NCBI GenBank assembly: GCA_009838515.1
Contig: VXRL01000014.1
Location: forward strand, 1-50,070
Direction: 5' to 3'
DNA: 50,070 bases
DNA from: Terriglobia bacterium
Lineage (GTDB): Bacteria > Acidobacteriota > Terriglobia > Bryobacterales > UBA6623
Position 1 is the first letter of the stretch. Each line of letters starts with the position of its first letter. A model generated the notes under the pieces. It was not told where the DNA came from. It did no database searches and saw only the letters and a program-made list of their open reading frames with translations. The position numbers were made by a program, and so were the translations under genes. This document shows, one piece after another, positions 6,959 to 14,665 of the stretch.

Positions 6959-8692
6959 TCAGCGTCGCTCGTAAGCGTGGAACACGTATTGCTGCACCAT
7001 CCGCTGCGTGTTGAAGAAAGAGCCGTTCAGCGAGATCGCCCCACGCATCACGGCCGCGTAGGCGTTGCGTTGTTCGTAGAACAGAGGGAGCACAACCCGC
7101 TCCAGTTTGTCGTAGAGGGCGTGAGCGACGCTCACCCGATCATCGAGCGCGCCTCGGTAGTTCGCCGCCGACCAGCCGGTCACTCCTTCGACATGGCCTT
7201 CGAGCCACCAGCCGTCCAGCACGCTCAGGCTAGGCACGCCGTTCAGGGCCGCCTTCATGCCGCTGGTTCCCGACGCTTCGCGGGTCTTCTCCGGGGAGTT
7301 CAACCATAAGTCCGACCCGCTAGTAAGGATCCGGCCCAAGTCCATCTCGTAGTTCTGCAAGTAGACGATCTTGACCAGCCCCTCCAAGGCGCGAGCCGCC
7401 TCGTGGACATCGTGGATGGTGCCCTTGCCGCCCTCGTCGCGCGGGTGCGCCTTGCCGCCGAACACTAGCTGGAACCGCCCGACATGCCGCGCGATCCAGC
7501 GCAGCCGGTCCAGGTTCTGAAATAGCAAGTCGCCGCGCTTGTAGGGTGTCGCCCGCCGAGCGAAGCCAATCGTGAAAGTCTCCTCGTCCAGCACTTCGCC
7601 CGTGCGGTCGCGCACGGTCCGGATCAGCGCCAGCTTCGATTTATGGTGCGCTGCGATGATCTCGTCGGAGGGTATGTCGCTGGCGTAGCGCAAGTAGACG
7701 CTGTCCCGGCGCCACTCCGGAATGTGGCGGTCGAAGAGGTTGCCCATCGCCGGGGCCGCCCAGGTGACCGGGTGGATTCCGTTGGTCACGCCGTGGACGC
7801 GGTAGCTGGGGAACATCTCCTGCGAGACTGCTTGATGGATCTTCGCGACGCCGTTGGCGTAGCGCGAGCATTCAAAGGCGAGCCTTGTCATGTTGAGCAC
7901 GTCGCCCTCGAGCAGCCGGGCGGCTGCCAGCAGGTCTGTTCTGGGCTTGCCAAGGACCCGTTCCACCAGCGACCGGTGGAAGCGATCGTGCCCGGCCGGG
8001 ACCGGAGTGTGCGTGGTGAACACGCACCTGTCCCGAATCGTCGCCAAATCCGCCTTCGTGGGGCGCTTGCCGCGCCGGGACTCAATCTGGTCCTCCAGCA
8101 GAGACAGGCCCAGCAGGGACGAGTGTCCCTCGTTCATGTGGTAGACCTCGGTGCCGCCGTGGCCTAGAGCGGTCAGGATCCTCTGGCCTGCTATGCCAAG
8201 GATCGCCTCTTGGCAGAGTCGGTAGCGGTCATCGCCGCCATAGAGATAGTGCGTCAGAGCGCGATCCGCGTCGCAATTCTCTTCAAGATCGCTGTCCAGC
8301 AGGAACACAGGGACGCTGTGGCCAGTAACGCCGGTGACGCTGAATCGCCAGCAGCCGATGACAACGTCGCGGCCCTCGATCTCGATGCAGACCCTGGCGT
8401 CCATGCGGTCCAGCACGCCCTCCGGCGTCCACTCGACAGGGTGCTCTGCCTGCTGCCCCGCAATGCTGATCGACTGGCGGAAATAGCCCTTGCGGTACAG
8501 CAGCGTCACCCCGATCATCGGGATGCCGAGGTCGGCCGCCGAACGAAGCGTGTCCCCTGCGAGCACGCCCAGGCCACCCGAGTACGTCGGGATGGCCGTG
8601 TCCAGCCCGATCTCCATGGAGAAGTAGGCCACGCCCGCCAGGCTGCTGCCCGACCCTGTTCCCGAGTCCGAGTTGGTCGGTGTTGCCGCCAT
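6959..8692 (-). CDS. glgP: Alpha-glucan (glycogen) phosphorylase, short form
   Basis: A 577-residue GT35 phosphorylase that releases glucose-1-phosphate from the ends of glycogen or maltodextrins. It is the compact bacterial type, shorter than the 800-residue E. coli enzyme. Motifs: AYFSMEIGLDTAIPTYSGGL at the N-terminus, YHMNEGHSSLLGL, FTTHTPVPAGHDRF, GVTNGIHPVTW, FARRATPYKRGDL and the pyridoxal-phosphate site EASGTSGMKAALNG with K480 as the predicted PLP lysine. All are typical of the family. It lies 4 bases downstream of glgA and is almost certainly translated from the same mRNA, so synthesis and breakdown enzymes are coexpressed. Confidence 0.93.
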   Translation of the reverse strand: MAATPTNSDSGTGSGSSLAGVAYFSMEIGLDTAIPTYSGGLGVLAGDTLRSAADLGIPMIGVTLLYRKGYFRQSISIAGQQAEHPVEWTPEGVLDRMDARVCIEIEGRDVVIGCWRFSVTGVTGHSVPVFLLDSDLEENCDADRALTHYLYGGDDRYRLCQEAILGIAGQRILTALGHGGTEVYHMNEGHSSLLGLSLLEDQIESRRGKRPTKADLATIRDRCVFTTHTPVPAGHDRFHRSLVERVLGKPRTDLLAAARLLEGDVLNMTRLAFECSRYANGVAKIHQAVSQEMFPSYRVHGVTNGIHPVTWAAPAMGNLFDRHIPEWRRDSVYLRYASDIPSDEIIAAHHKSKLALIRTVRDRTGEVLDEETFTIGFARRATPYKRGDLLFQNLDRLRWIARHVGRFQLVFGGKAHPRDEGGKGTIHDVHEAARALEGLVKIVYLQNYEMDLGRILTSGSDLWLNSPEKTREASGTSGMKAALNGVPSLSVLDGWWLEGHVEGVTGWSAANYRGALDDRVSVAHALYDKLERVVLPLFYEQRNAYAAVMRGAISLNGSFFNTQRMVQQYVFHAYERR

Positions 8693-8696
8693 GGTG

Positions 8697-10499
8697 TCAA
8701 GCGCTCGAGGTGCGGGCGGACGCTCGCGGCAGCGTCAGCCTGGATGCCCTGCCAGAAGCTGGAAGGCGCACTCCGTACAGTCGAGCGTAGCGTTTGAGCG
8801 TTGCCGTCCAGTTGTACTTCTCGCGGACTTCTTGGTCCGCCGCCTGTTGCATCCACCGCAAGGCGTCTGGACTTGCAGCCAAAGCCAGCGCACGGCGCAT
8901 GGCACTCACCAAGCCACGCAGATTCTCGCGATCAGTGGTGGCGAAATAGCCCAGGCCAGTCACGCCGTCGATGACCTTGGACAGGCCGCCGACTTGGTTG
9001 ACGATCGGCAGGTTTCCGTTCAGCTGAGCGATCATGTCGATCAGCCCGCACGGCTCATAGCGTGACGGGACGAGCAGAAAGTCCCCGGCCGCGTAGATCC
9101 TGGCCGCGAGACTGTCGCTAAACCCCTTGATCACTGCCACACGGCCGGGAAACTCCTCTGCAAGCCGCAGCAGGCCGGAGAATACGAACGGCTGGTTGCC
9201 CTCGCCCAACACGCACAGGCCGGCCTCGGCGTTCGTGCCGAGCACTTCCTGCGCGGCGCGCACCGCGATGTCCACGCCCTTTTGGTCGGTCCAGCGGCCA
9301 ACGAAGGTGAACAGGCAGCCGCCATCAACCAGACGCCGCAAGCTCCCGTGGCGGTCCGCCGAGCGCACCCCCCAAGCGGGGTTGAGCTCACGCTTGGAGA
9401 GCTGCTTCGCAAGGCGCTTGCGGAAGGCAGGCTTCCAGCCGAAGCCGCCAGCGTCTGAGAGCCGCAAGCGCACTTGCTTGCGGATCGCCTCCGGGCCCTT
9501 GAGCGCGGCCGAGACGCCATTGGCGATGCCCTCGAGTGGGATCGAATTCTGCGCCAAGAACTCCGAGAAGCTGCGTAGGTCGGAGTCACCGCCCGAGGTG
9601 CGCAAGTGTGCCCCTTGGACTTCCCAGGCATAGCCGTCGCTGACCGTCGTGAGGTGGTCGGCGTACAACGCAGCCGCCGCGAACGGATCAAACTCTCCCT
9701 CGATCACGCACTGGGAAACAGCCGCCTGGGACAGGCCGCTGGCTGCCGCCACGAACCGCAGATCGGCGCAGCGCTGCCGATAGGAAACGCCGCAATTGTG
9801 AGCCGTAACCACGAAGCGGCTGTCCGCGCACGGCGAGGGTGGCTCGGCGAGCTTGGCCATCATCGGCAACATGGCGGTGTGGGCATCGTGGCAATGGACG
9901 ATGACAGGGCGGCCCTGCTTCTCGATCCAAGCCAAGGCGGCCTTCTGCAGCAGCACGTTCATGGCGAAATAGTCGAAGTGTCCGCTGCCCTCTTCGAGGG
10001 GGAACGCCTTGGGCGGAGGCTCCGCGCCGCAAACCATGCGGTCCCGGCTCGAGGCCTCCAAGATCGCCTTCACTTCGCCGGCCGTGTAGGTGTACGGCCG
10101 CTGCTTGCCTACGAAGCGGTCAGCGACCACTTGCGCCACTTGCAGGTGTACCGGCCCGGAAAACTGGATCGTCTCGATCGCCGCCGGCTCGGTGCGGTGC
10201 GGATCGTCCGCGTACGCCATCGGGATGTCGAACGCTGCGGGATCCAGATAGCGCACCTCGCGATGTTCCCAAGGCAACATCGCGGAAATTCGCTCGGCCA
10301 ACGCCCTTTGGCGCTCGTGGCTATAGCGGCCGTAGTGCGGCAGGAAGATGGTGGAATGGAGCCCCTGCTTGACACACTCGAGTGCCAGCTGTAGCACTAC
10401 GTCGCCGACGCCGCCGGCAGCGACAATTTCGGCGCACTCCCGCGCGACGTGGACGACGTGCGGTCCCTTGGTGCGCAAGGATGTCCTGATGTTCCGCAT
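8697..10499 (-). CDS. glgA: Glycogen synthase (GT5 family)
   Basis: A 600-residue GT-B glycosyltransferase extending alpha-1,4-glucan chains from ADP- or UDP-glucose. The N-terminal domain contains HVARECAEIVAAGGVGDVV (residues 17-35), HCHDAHTAMLPMMAKL and VVTAHNCGVSY; the C-terminal domain has FTFVGRWTDQKGVDIA, GEGNQPF, and the donor-site motif VPSRYEPCGL with E482 as the conserved catalytic-region glutamate. The lysine of the KxGG loop that contacts the nucleotide-sugar in E. coli is alanine here (A27). At 600 residues it is about 120 longer than E. coli GlgA because of insertions in the middle and a C-terminal tail. AGAGG lies 8 bases upstream of the ATG. It leads the glgA-glgP operon, divergent from glgX. 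Confidence 0.92.
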   Translation of the reverse strand: MRNIRTSLRTKGPHVVHVARECAEIVAAGGVGDVVLQLALECVKQGLHSTIFLPHYGRYSHERQRALAERISAMLPWEHREVRYLDPAAFDIPMAYADDPHRTEPAAIETIQFSGPVHLQVAQVVADRFVGKQRPYTYTAGEVKAILEASSRDRMVCGAEPPPKAFPLEEGSGHFDYFAMNVLLQKAALAWIEKQGRPVIVHCHDAHTAMLPMMAKLAEPPSPCADSRFVVTAHNCGVSYRQRCADLRFVAAASGLSQAAVSQCVIEGEFDPFAAAALYADHLTTVSDGYAWEVQGAHLRTSGGDSDLRSFSEFLAQNSIPLEGIANGVSAALKGPEAIRKQVRLRLSDAGGFGWKPAFRKRLAKQLSKRELNPAWGVRSADRHGSLRRLVDGGCLFTFVGRWTDQKGVDIAVRAAQEVLGTNAEAGLCVLGEGNQPFVFSGLLRLAEEFPGRVAVIKGFSDSLAARIYAAGDFLLVPSRYEPCGLIDMIAQLNGNLPIVNQVGGLSKVIDGVTGLGYFATTDRENLRGLVSAMRRALALAASPDALRWMQQAADQEVREKYNWTATLKRYARLYGVRLPASGRASRLTLPRASARTSSA

Positions 10500-10834
10500 G
10501 ACTTTAGCCTCTGTGATCGATCCGAGGGCCGCAGAGGGCAGCTGGTCTCACCCGGCCGACAGTGCAACCGCTACGCAACGCCACGATTCCCCCAATGATT
10601 CAGACCGCGGCTTGCGTGCGTGAACTCGAAGTTAGAGAGACCACCACCCTCCCGAGCCAACGCGAACGGAGCGGCCTCTTCGACTATATTATCGGTATCG
10701 GCGGCGCCCGTCAAACCTGCTGCGCGGGAACGCTCTCGGTCGCGCGCAGGGGTGGTCTGGATGGCCCGAGGTCGGGGATTCCGGGCGCGGCTCGCATGGC
10801 TGGATCGCCCTGTCCCAGCGCTGCTAGCAAGAAC
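10500..10834. promoter_or_regulatory. Divergent glgA / glgX control region
   Basis: This 335-base interval separates the starts of glgA (minus) and glgX (plus), so both promoters should be here. The only AT-rich patch is TATATTATC at about 10685-10693, a plausible -10 region, but I see no good -35 partner on either strand. If glgX starts further upstream (ATG 10796 or 10562), the interval is shorter. Confidence 0.45.
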
Positions 10835-12925
10835 ATGGGCAGAGCCGAATCTCGCGGGACGCCGCACCCTCTCGGAGCGAGCCTGTTCCCCGATGGCGCG
10901 AATTTCGCCCTGTTCTCGGAACACTCCGAAGCAGTCGAGTTGTGCCTCTTCGATTCGCCCCGCCAGCGGCGCCCGACGGAGGTGCTGCCGCTGGCGTCGC
11001 GTACGGGCCGGGTCTTCCACGCGCGTTTCGCCGGGATCAGGGCGGGCCAGATCTACGGCTATCGCGTGCACGGACCGTGGGACCCCGGCGCCGGCCATCG
11101 ATTCGACCCGTGCAAGGTCCTGTTGGATCCGTGTGCCCGCGCCATCGCCCGCCCTCCGAAGTGGGGGCCGGAGGTCTATTCCTACAGGTCTGACGCCTAC
11201 CCCAATCCAGCTGCGCTGGATCAAGCCGGGAGCAACCTCGACAGCGGCGACTGCTCCCCGCTGGGCATCGTGGTCGACACGGCCCCTCCTCTCAGCGCGG
11301 CAATCCGCCTTGGCACGAGCTGGCGCGACACTCTGATCTACGAGTTGCATGTCCGGGGCTTTACGAGACTCCACCCGGACGTGGATCCCGGGTTGCGAGG
11401 CACTTATGCGGGCTTGGCATCCGAGCCAGTCTTGGAACATCTGCGCAGCCTGGGCGTGTCGGCCGTCGAACTGCTGCCCGTGCAGCACTTTGTAGACGAC
11501 CACCGGCTGGCCAGACTCGGGCTGACCAACTACTGGGGCTACCAGCCGCTAGGCTATTTCGCGCCCGAACCGCGCTACGCCGCGGCCACTGGCGCGGCCG
11601 TCTCTCAGGAATTCCGCGACATGGTGGGGCGCTTCCATCAAGCGGGCATCGAGGTCATCCTCGACGTGGTCTACAACCATACGGCCGAGCAAGGCCACGA
11701 TGGCCCCACCCTGTCGTTTCGCGGCATCGACAACGCCAGCTACTACCGCTTGGAGCCTCGCGACAGGCGCCGCTACGTGGACTATACCGGCTGTGGCAAC
11801 ACGCTCAACACCCAGCATCCGGCCGTCGTGCGCCTCGTCATGGACAGCCTGCGGTACTGGGTCGAAGCAATGGGCGTGGACGGCTTTCGGTTCGACCTTG
11901 CCACCGTCATCGGGCGCACCGAGCGCGGCTTCGACCGCCGGGCGCCCCTACTCGCCGCGATCAGCCAAGATCCGGTCCTCCGCTCCGTCAAGCTCATCGC
12001 CGAGCCGTGGGACGTCAACTCCCACGACAGCATGCAACTCGGCAACTACCCTTCCGATTGGGCCGAGTGGAACTTGCGCTTCCGCGACGAGACCCGGCGA
12101 TTCTGGCGCGGTGATGCCCACATGGTGCCGCCGTTCGCCACCCGCGTGGCGGGCAGCAGCGATGTCTTCGGGCTCCGTAGGCGTTCGCCCCAATCGAGCG
12201 TCAATTTCGTAGCGTCCCACGATGGCTTCACGTTGGCCGACCTCGTCACCTACACGCACAAGCACAACTCCGCCAACGGGGAGAGCAACCGTGACGGGGA
12301 GCAGAACAGCCACAGTTGGAACTGCGGCGCAGAGGGCCCGACTCAAGCCAGGCAAGTACTGGCCGTGCGTGAGCGGCAGCAGCGCAACCTGCTCGCAACT
12401 CTGCTTCTTTCACAGGGTGTGCCGATGCTCGCGGCCGGCGACGAGTTCGGGCGGACCCAGCGGGGAAACAACAACGCCTACTGCCAGGACAATCAGATCA
12501 GCTGGGTCGATTGGGCCCAGGCGGAGGGCAGTTCGCTTCTGGAATTCGCGCGGCGTCTGGTCCAGATCCGTCGGAACGAACCAGCCCTGCGGCGCGAGCG
12601 CTTCTTCGAAGGGCTCGTGGATCCTGAAACCGGGCTCAAAGATGTCGCTTGGCTTCATCCGAGCGGTGAAGAGATCGCTGCCGGGGACTGGAACCACGAC
12701 AACCTGCAGTGCTTCGGCGCTCTCGTTGCCGCCGGTGGCGGCGCTGCGTTGCTGCTGCTGTTCAACGGATCGGAGCGCCGCTGCATATTCTGCCTGCCGG
12801 AGATATCTGGCTGGAGGGTCGAGCTTGATACAGCGCAGGAAAGTTGTGCCCCAACTGAGTTGGATGGCCGCGAATACCAGTTGACCGATCGCAGCTTCGC
12901 GCTGCTGAGGACGGAAGGGGGGTAG
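10835..12925 (+). CDS. glgX: Glycogen debranching enzyme (isoamylase type, GH13)
   Basis: A 696-residue GlgX that hydrolyses alpha-1,6 branches of phosphorylase-trimmed glycogen. An N-terminal CBM48 domain (PLGASLFPDGANFALFSEH, VELCLFD, GYRVHGPWDP) precedes the GH13 barrel: DVVYNHTAEQ (region I), DGFRFDLATVIG (region II, nucleophile Asp), LIAEPWDV (region III, acid/base Glu) and VASHDGFTL (region IV). C-terminal motifs GRTQRGNNNAYCQDN are typical of GlgX. The open frame extends upstream to 10562, but family similarity begins just after MGRAES, so I place the start at ATG 10835; ATG 10796 is an alternative. It is divergent from glgA-glgP and separated from malQ-glgB by an accessory block. Confidence 0.9.
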   Translation: MGRAESRGTPHPLGASLFPDGANFALFSEHSEAVELCLFDSPRQRRPTEVLPLASRTGRVFHARFAGIRAGQIYGYRVHGPWDPGAGHRFDPCKVLLDPCARAIARPPKWGPEVYSYRSDAYPNPAALDQAGSNLDSGDCSPLGIVVDTAPPLSAAIRLGTSWRDTLIYELHVRGFTRLHPDVDPGLRGTYAGLASEPVLEHLRSLGVSAVELLPVQHFVDDHRLARLGLTNYWGYQPLGYFAPEPRYAAATGAAVSQEFRDMVGRFHQAGIEVILDVVYNHTAEQGHDGPTLSFRGIDNASYYRLEPRDRRRYVDYTGCGNTLNTQHPAVVRLVMDSLRYWVEAMGVDGFRFDLATVIGRTERGFDRRAPLLAAISQDPVLRSVKLIAEPWDVNSHDSMQLGNYPSDWAEWNLRFRDETRRFWRGDAHMVPPFATRVAGSSDVFGLRRRSPQSSVNFVASHDGFTLADLVTYTHKHNSANGESNRDGEQNSHSWNCGAEGPTQARQVLAVRERQQRNLLATLLLSQGVPMLAAGDEFGRTQRGNNNAYCQDNQISWVDWAQAEGSSLLEFARRLVQIRRNEPALRRERFFEGLVDPETGLKDVAWLHPSGEEIAAGDWNHDNLQCFGALVAAGGGAALLLLFNGSERRCIFCLPEISGWRVELDTAQESCAPTELDGREYQLTDRSFALLRTEGG

Positions 12926-12949
12926 TCCCTTGGTTCCCCGTTGACGAGT

Positions 12950-13192
12950 TTATGGGCAGCGTGGACCCGCCAGCTCGAACGGGATCTCGCCCTCGGGCGG
13001 CTGGCAGGTATCGCGGACATGGAACAAGGCGTACAGCAAGTCTGCCTCTACAGAATCGTACCCGTCGTGGCACCACGCCACGTTGCAGAGGGGGCGTGTG
13101 TGGGGGCAGGTGCGCGACAGTTCGCACCGCTCGTCGGACAGGTCGACAACCGCCTCACGTCCGCGCTCCTCGTTGCGGTGCCGGCCCCGCAC
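12950..13192 (-). pseudogene. Possible IS5-type transposase N-terminal remnant
   Basis: A minus-strand frame of 80 codons reads VVDLSDERCEL near its start and DLLYALFHVRDTCQPPEGEIPFE further on. IS5-family transposases open with D-L-T-D-x-x-W-x-x-L and continue V-L-N-A-I-F-Y-V-L-R-T-G-C-Q-W, so spacing and several residues agree, but tryptophans and other invariant positions are missing. No catalytic DDE part and no terminal inverted repeats were seen. It sits at the edge of the block that interrupts the glycogen cluster, where a mobile-element scar would make sense. It could also be a chance frame. Confidence 0.35.
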
Positions 13193-13554
13193 AGCCTAGA
13201 TGTCCTCCGGCCTGAACACGATTCTGCGTTCCTTGGCCAACCCAACCTCGCGCACTCCGAGTCCGCCCTCACGTCATACTCGGTGTGTGAAGGTGAAGGC
13301 ACGAGCGACACGAGCGCGGGCTTCAAGATTGGGGATGTGGTGGAACTGAAGTCTTGCTAGGGCACACCCCCGGGAACCGGATCGCTAGACGCCCGGTTTG
13401 GCGGAGGCCGGTGACTTCGTTCGCGGAGAGATCGTCTAAGAGTTCGGCCGCGCATCCAGTTCCGCGCGACGAAACCTGAATGGCACGCTGCGTGATACGA
13501 TAAACGCGAACGTATTGCCAGATCGCAATGCTCAAATACGAAGGAGGAACACAA
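13193..13554. other. Interval without supported genes
   Basis: No complete gene is visible. At about 13320-13360 the plus strand reads FKIGDVVELKSC before a stop, like the first ten residues of the YodC/DUF2158 family (F-K-x-G-D-V-V-x-L-K-S-G-G), so a decayed fragment may lie here. The 3' part should contain the promoter of the small membrane-protein block. Confidence 0.35.
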
Positions 13555-13635
13555 ATGCTACCGCAAACGAAGAACGGCTACTCGCAATCGCTGAATCGTC
13601 GGATCTTCCCCCAAGACGGTGATACTGGCTGGTAA
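13555..13635 (+). CDS. 26-codon leader ORF
   Basis: A short frame, ATG 13555 to TAA 13633-13635, preceded by AAGGAGG with a 7-base gap, the best ribosome-binding site in this part of the window. It encodes a 26-residue peptide beginning MLPQTKNGYSQSLN and ending QDGDTGW, without membrane or signal features. Its stop lies 8 bases before the TTG start of the DUF4760 gene, which has no ribosome-binding site of its own, so translational coupling is likely. It could be a genuine microprotein, a leader peptide, or an artefact if the downstream gene starts elsewhere. Confidence 0.45.
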   Translation: MLPQTKNGYSQSLNRRIFPQDGDTGW

Positions 13636-13643
13636 TACTCGAC

Positions 13644-14093
13644 TTGCTTGAAGCGTTGTTAACTCCGCTCACCATTGCGGGGACCGCGATTTTCGCTTGG
13701 CTTTACCACCGAGACATTTCTGCAAAGCGAGCCACCCTCGAATTCGCAGCTAGCACTGAGCTCGGGAACCTCGCGTGGCTTCAGGGCCGAAAGCTGTTTG
13801 GAGAGCTGACGGGAAAGTGGACCCACAGCCTCGACAAGAACCTCGATCGAAACACGGACATCGACTCCTCAGTCTTGATCCTTTACCTGAATCACTGCGA
13901 GTTGGTCGCCGTCGCGATTCAGGAAAAGGCCATGCACGAGGAAATGTACAAGCTGTGCGGCCGCACGGCATACGTGCAAACTTGGGTGCTAGCCCGCGAC
14001 TACATCAAGGAGCGTCGTAACGCGCCCGGCCGGAAGACCCTCTACGAGAATTTCCAACGATTAGCCGAGCGGTGGGAGAATGAGCCCGGGTAA
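13644..14093 (+). CDS. DUF4760-like membrane-anchored protein
   Basis: A 149-residue protein with an N-terminal membrane segment at residues 2-21 (LLTPLTIAGTAIFAWLYHRD) and a soluble cytoplasmic helical part. The pattern A-K-R-A-T-L-E-F, then a long helical domain with SSVLILYLNHCELVAVAIQ and YVQTWVLARDYIKERR, matches DUF4760 proteins as I remember them. Their function is unknown; some occur near mobile or defence genes. The start is TTG 13644; an in-frame TGA lies 24 bases upstream, so no earlier start is possible except a CTG. It is followed by two small membrane proteins. Confidence 0.65.
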   Translation: MLEALLTPLTIAGTAIFAWLYHRDISAKRATLEFAASTELGNLAWLQGRKLFGELTGKWTHSLDKNLDRNTDIDSSVLILYLNHCELVAVAIQEKAMHEEMYKLCGRTAYVQTWVLARDYIKERRNAPGRKTLYENFQRLAERWENEPG

Positions 14094-14116
14094 GTGCAAG
14101 CACAGTGATTCCTGCC

Positions 14117-14308
14117 ATGCTGCCAAGGAAGTGGTCCAGATGGATGGAATATCTGATCGGCATCCTTGCCGTCGTTTGCACGAAAGAATTCTGGACTCCG
14201 TGGACGGCGGACTAGCCCGTGTTCAAGCCAATTGTGATCGTGGCTGCGGACTGGCTCGTAGTCGGAGCCTTTGCGTTGTTCTACTCGCGGCTTGAGGACT
14301 ATCCGTAG
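14117..14308 (+). pseudogene. Small two-helix membrane protein interrupted by TAG
   Basis: From ATG 14117 a frame encodes a short basic start (LPRKWSRWMEY) and a membrane helix (LIGILAVVCTKEFW), then meets TAG at 14213-14215. The same frame continues as a second hydrophobic helix (IVIVAADWLVVGAFALFYS) and ends LEDYP at TAG 14306-14308. Together they would form a 63-codon protein with two membrane helices, a common layout for phage or mobile-element small membrane proteins. A GTG at 14219 could restart translation of the second half. Either the gene has been broken by one substitution, or two tiny membrane peptides are made. Confidence 0.45.
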
Positions 14309-14338
14309 GGCTATTCCAGATAGGGGCTACAACTCCCT

Positions 14339-14593
14339 ATGATTTCCGGAGTTCCCTACACCGCTACGGTCCTCAGTACCGTCGGTTTGACGCTGGACAT
14401 CATTGGCGTCGTCATGCTGTTTCGATGCGGCTTGCCCGCGAACGTCAGCCGAAAGGGTGACTCTCATGTCTTGCTCGAAGCTACCGATCAGCGCGAGGTC
14501 GGCAAGGCTCGAAAGCATGATCGACTGGCACGGGTGGGCCTCGCGCTCATCGTGATCGGATTCACCATTCGAATCCTTGGCAACTGGATATGA
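14339..14593 (+). CDS. Small two-TM membrane protein
   Basis: An 84-residue protein with two membrane helices, about residues 9-30 (TVLSTVGLTLDIIGVVMLF) and 66-82 (VGLALIVIGFTIRILGNWI), joined by a charged loop (DQREVGKARKHDRLARVG). The arrangement G-L-x-L-D-I-I-G-V-x-x-L-F near the start and a G-L-x-L-I-V-I-G-F helix at the end is seen in unnamed small proteins of many bacteria; I know no function. It follows the DUF4760 gene and the interrupted small membrane protein in the same direction and lies 72 bases before malQ. The ATG at 14339 has no strong ribosome-binding site. Confidence 0.6.
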   Translation: MISGVPYTATVLSTVGLTLDIIGVVMLFRCGLPANVSRKGDSHVLLEATDQREVGKARKHDRLARVGLALIVIGFTIRILGNWI

Positions 14594-14665
14594 GCCGGTC
14601 GGTCGCCGTGACAGACAGAATCCCACCCGTAAGTTCGTCAAACGGACATTAAGGGACTCCCGAAC

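Noticed and set aside
12941..13360. A 139-codon plus-strand frame starting after glgX
   Set aside because: No family resemblance except the final FKIGDVVELKS, which covers only ten residues. The transposase-like reading on the opposite strand explains the middle part better.
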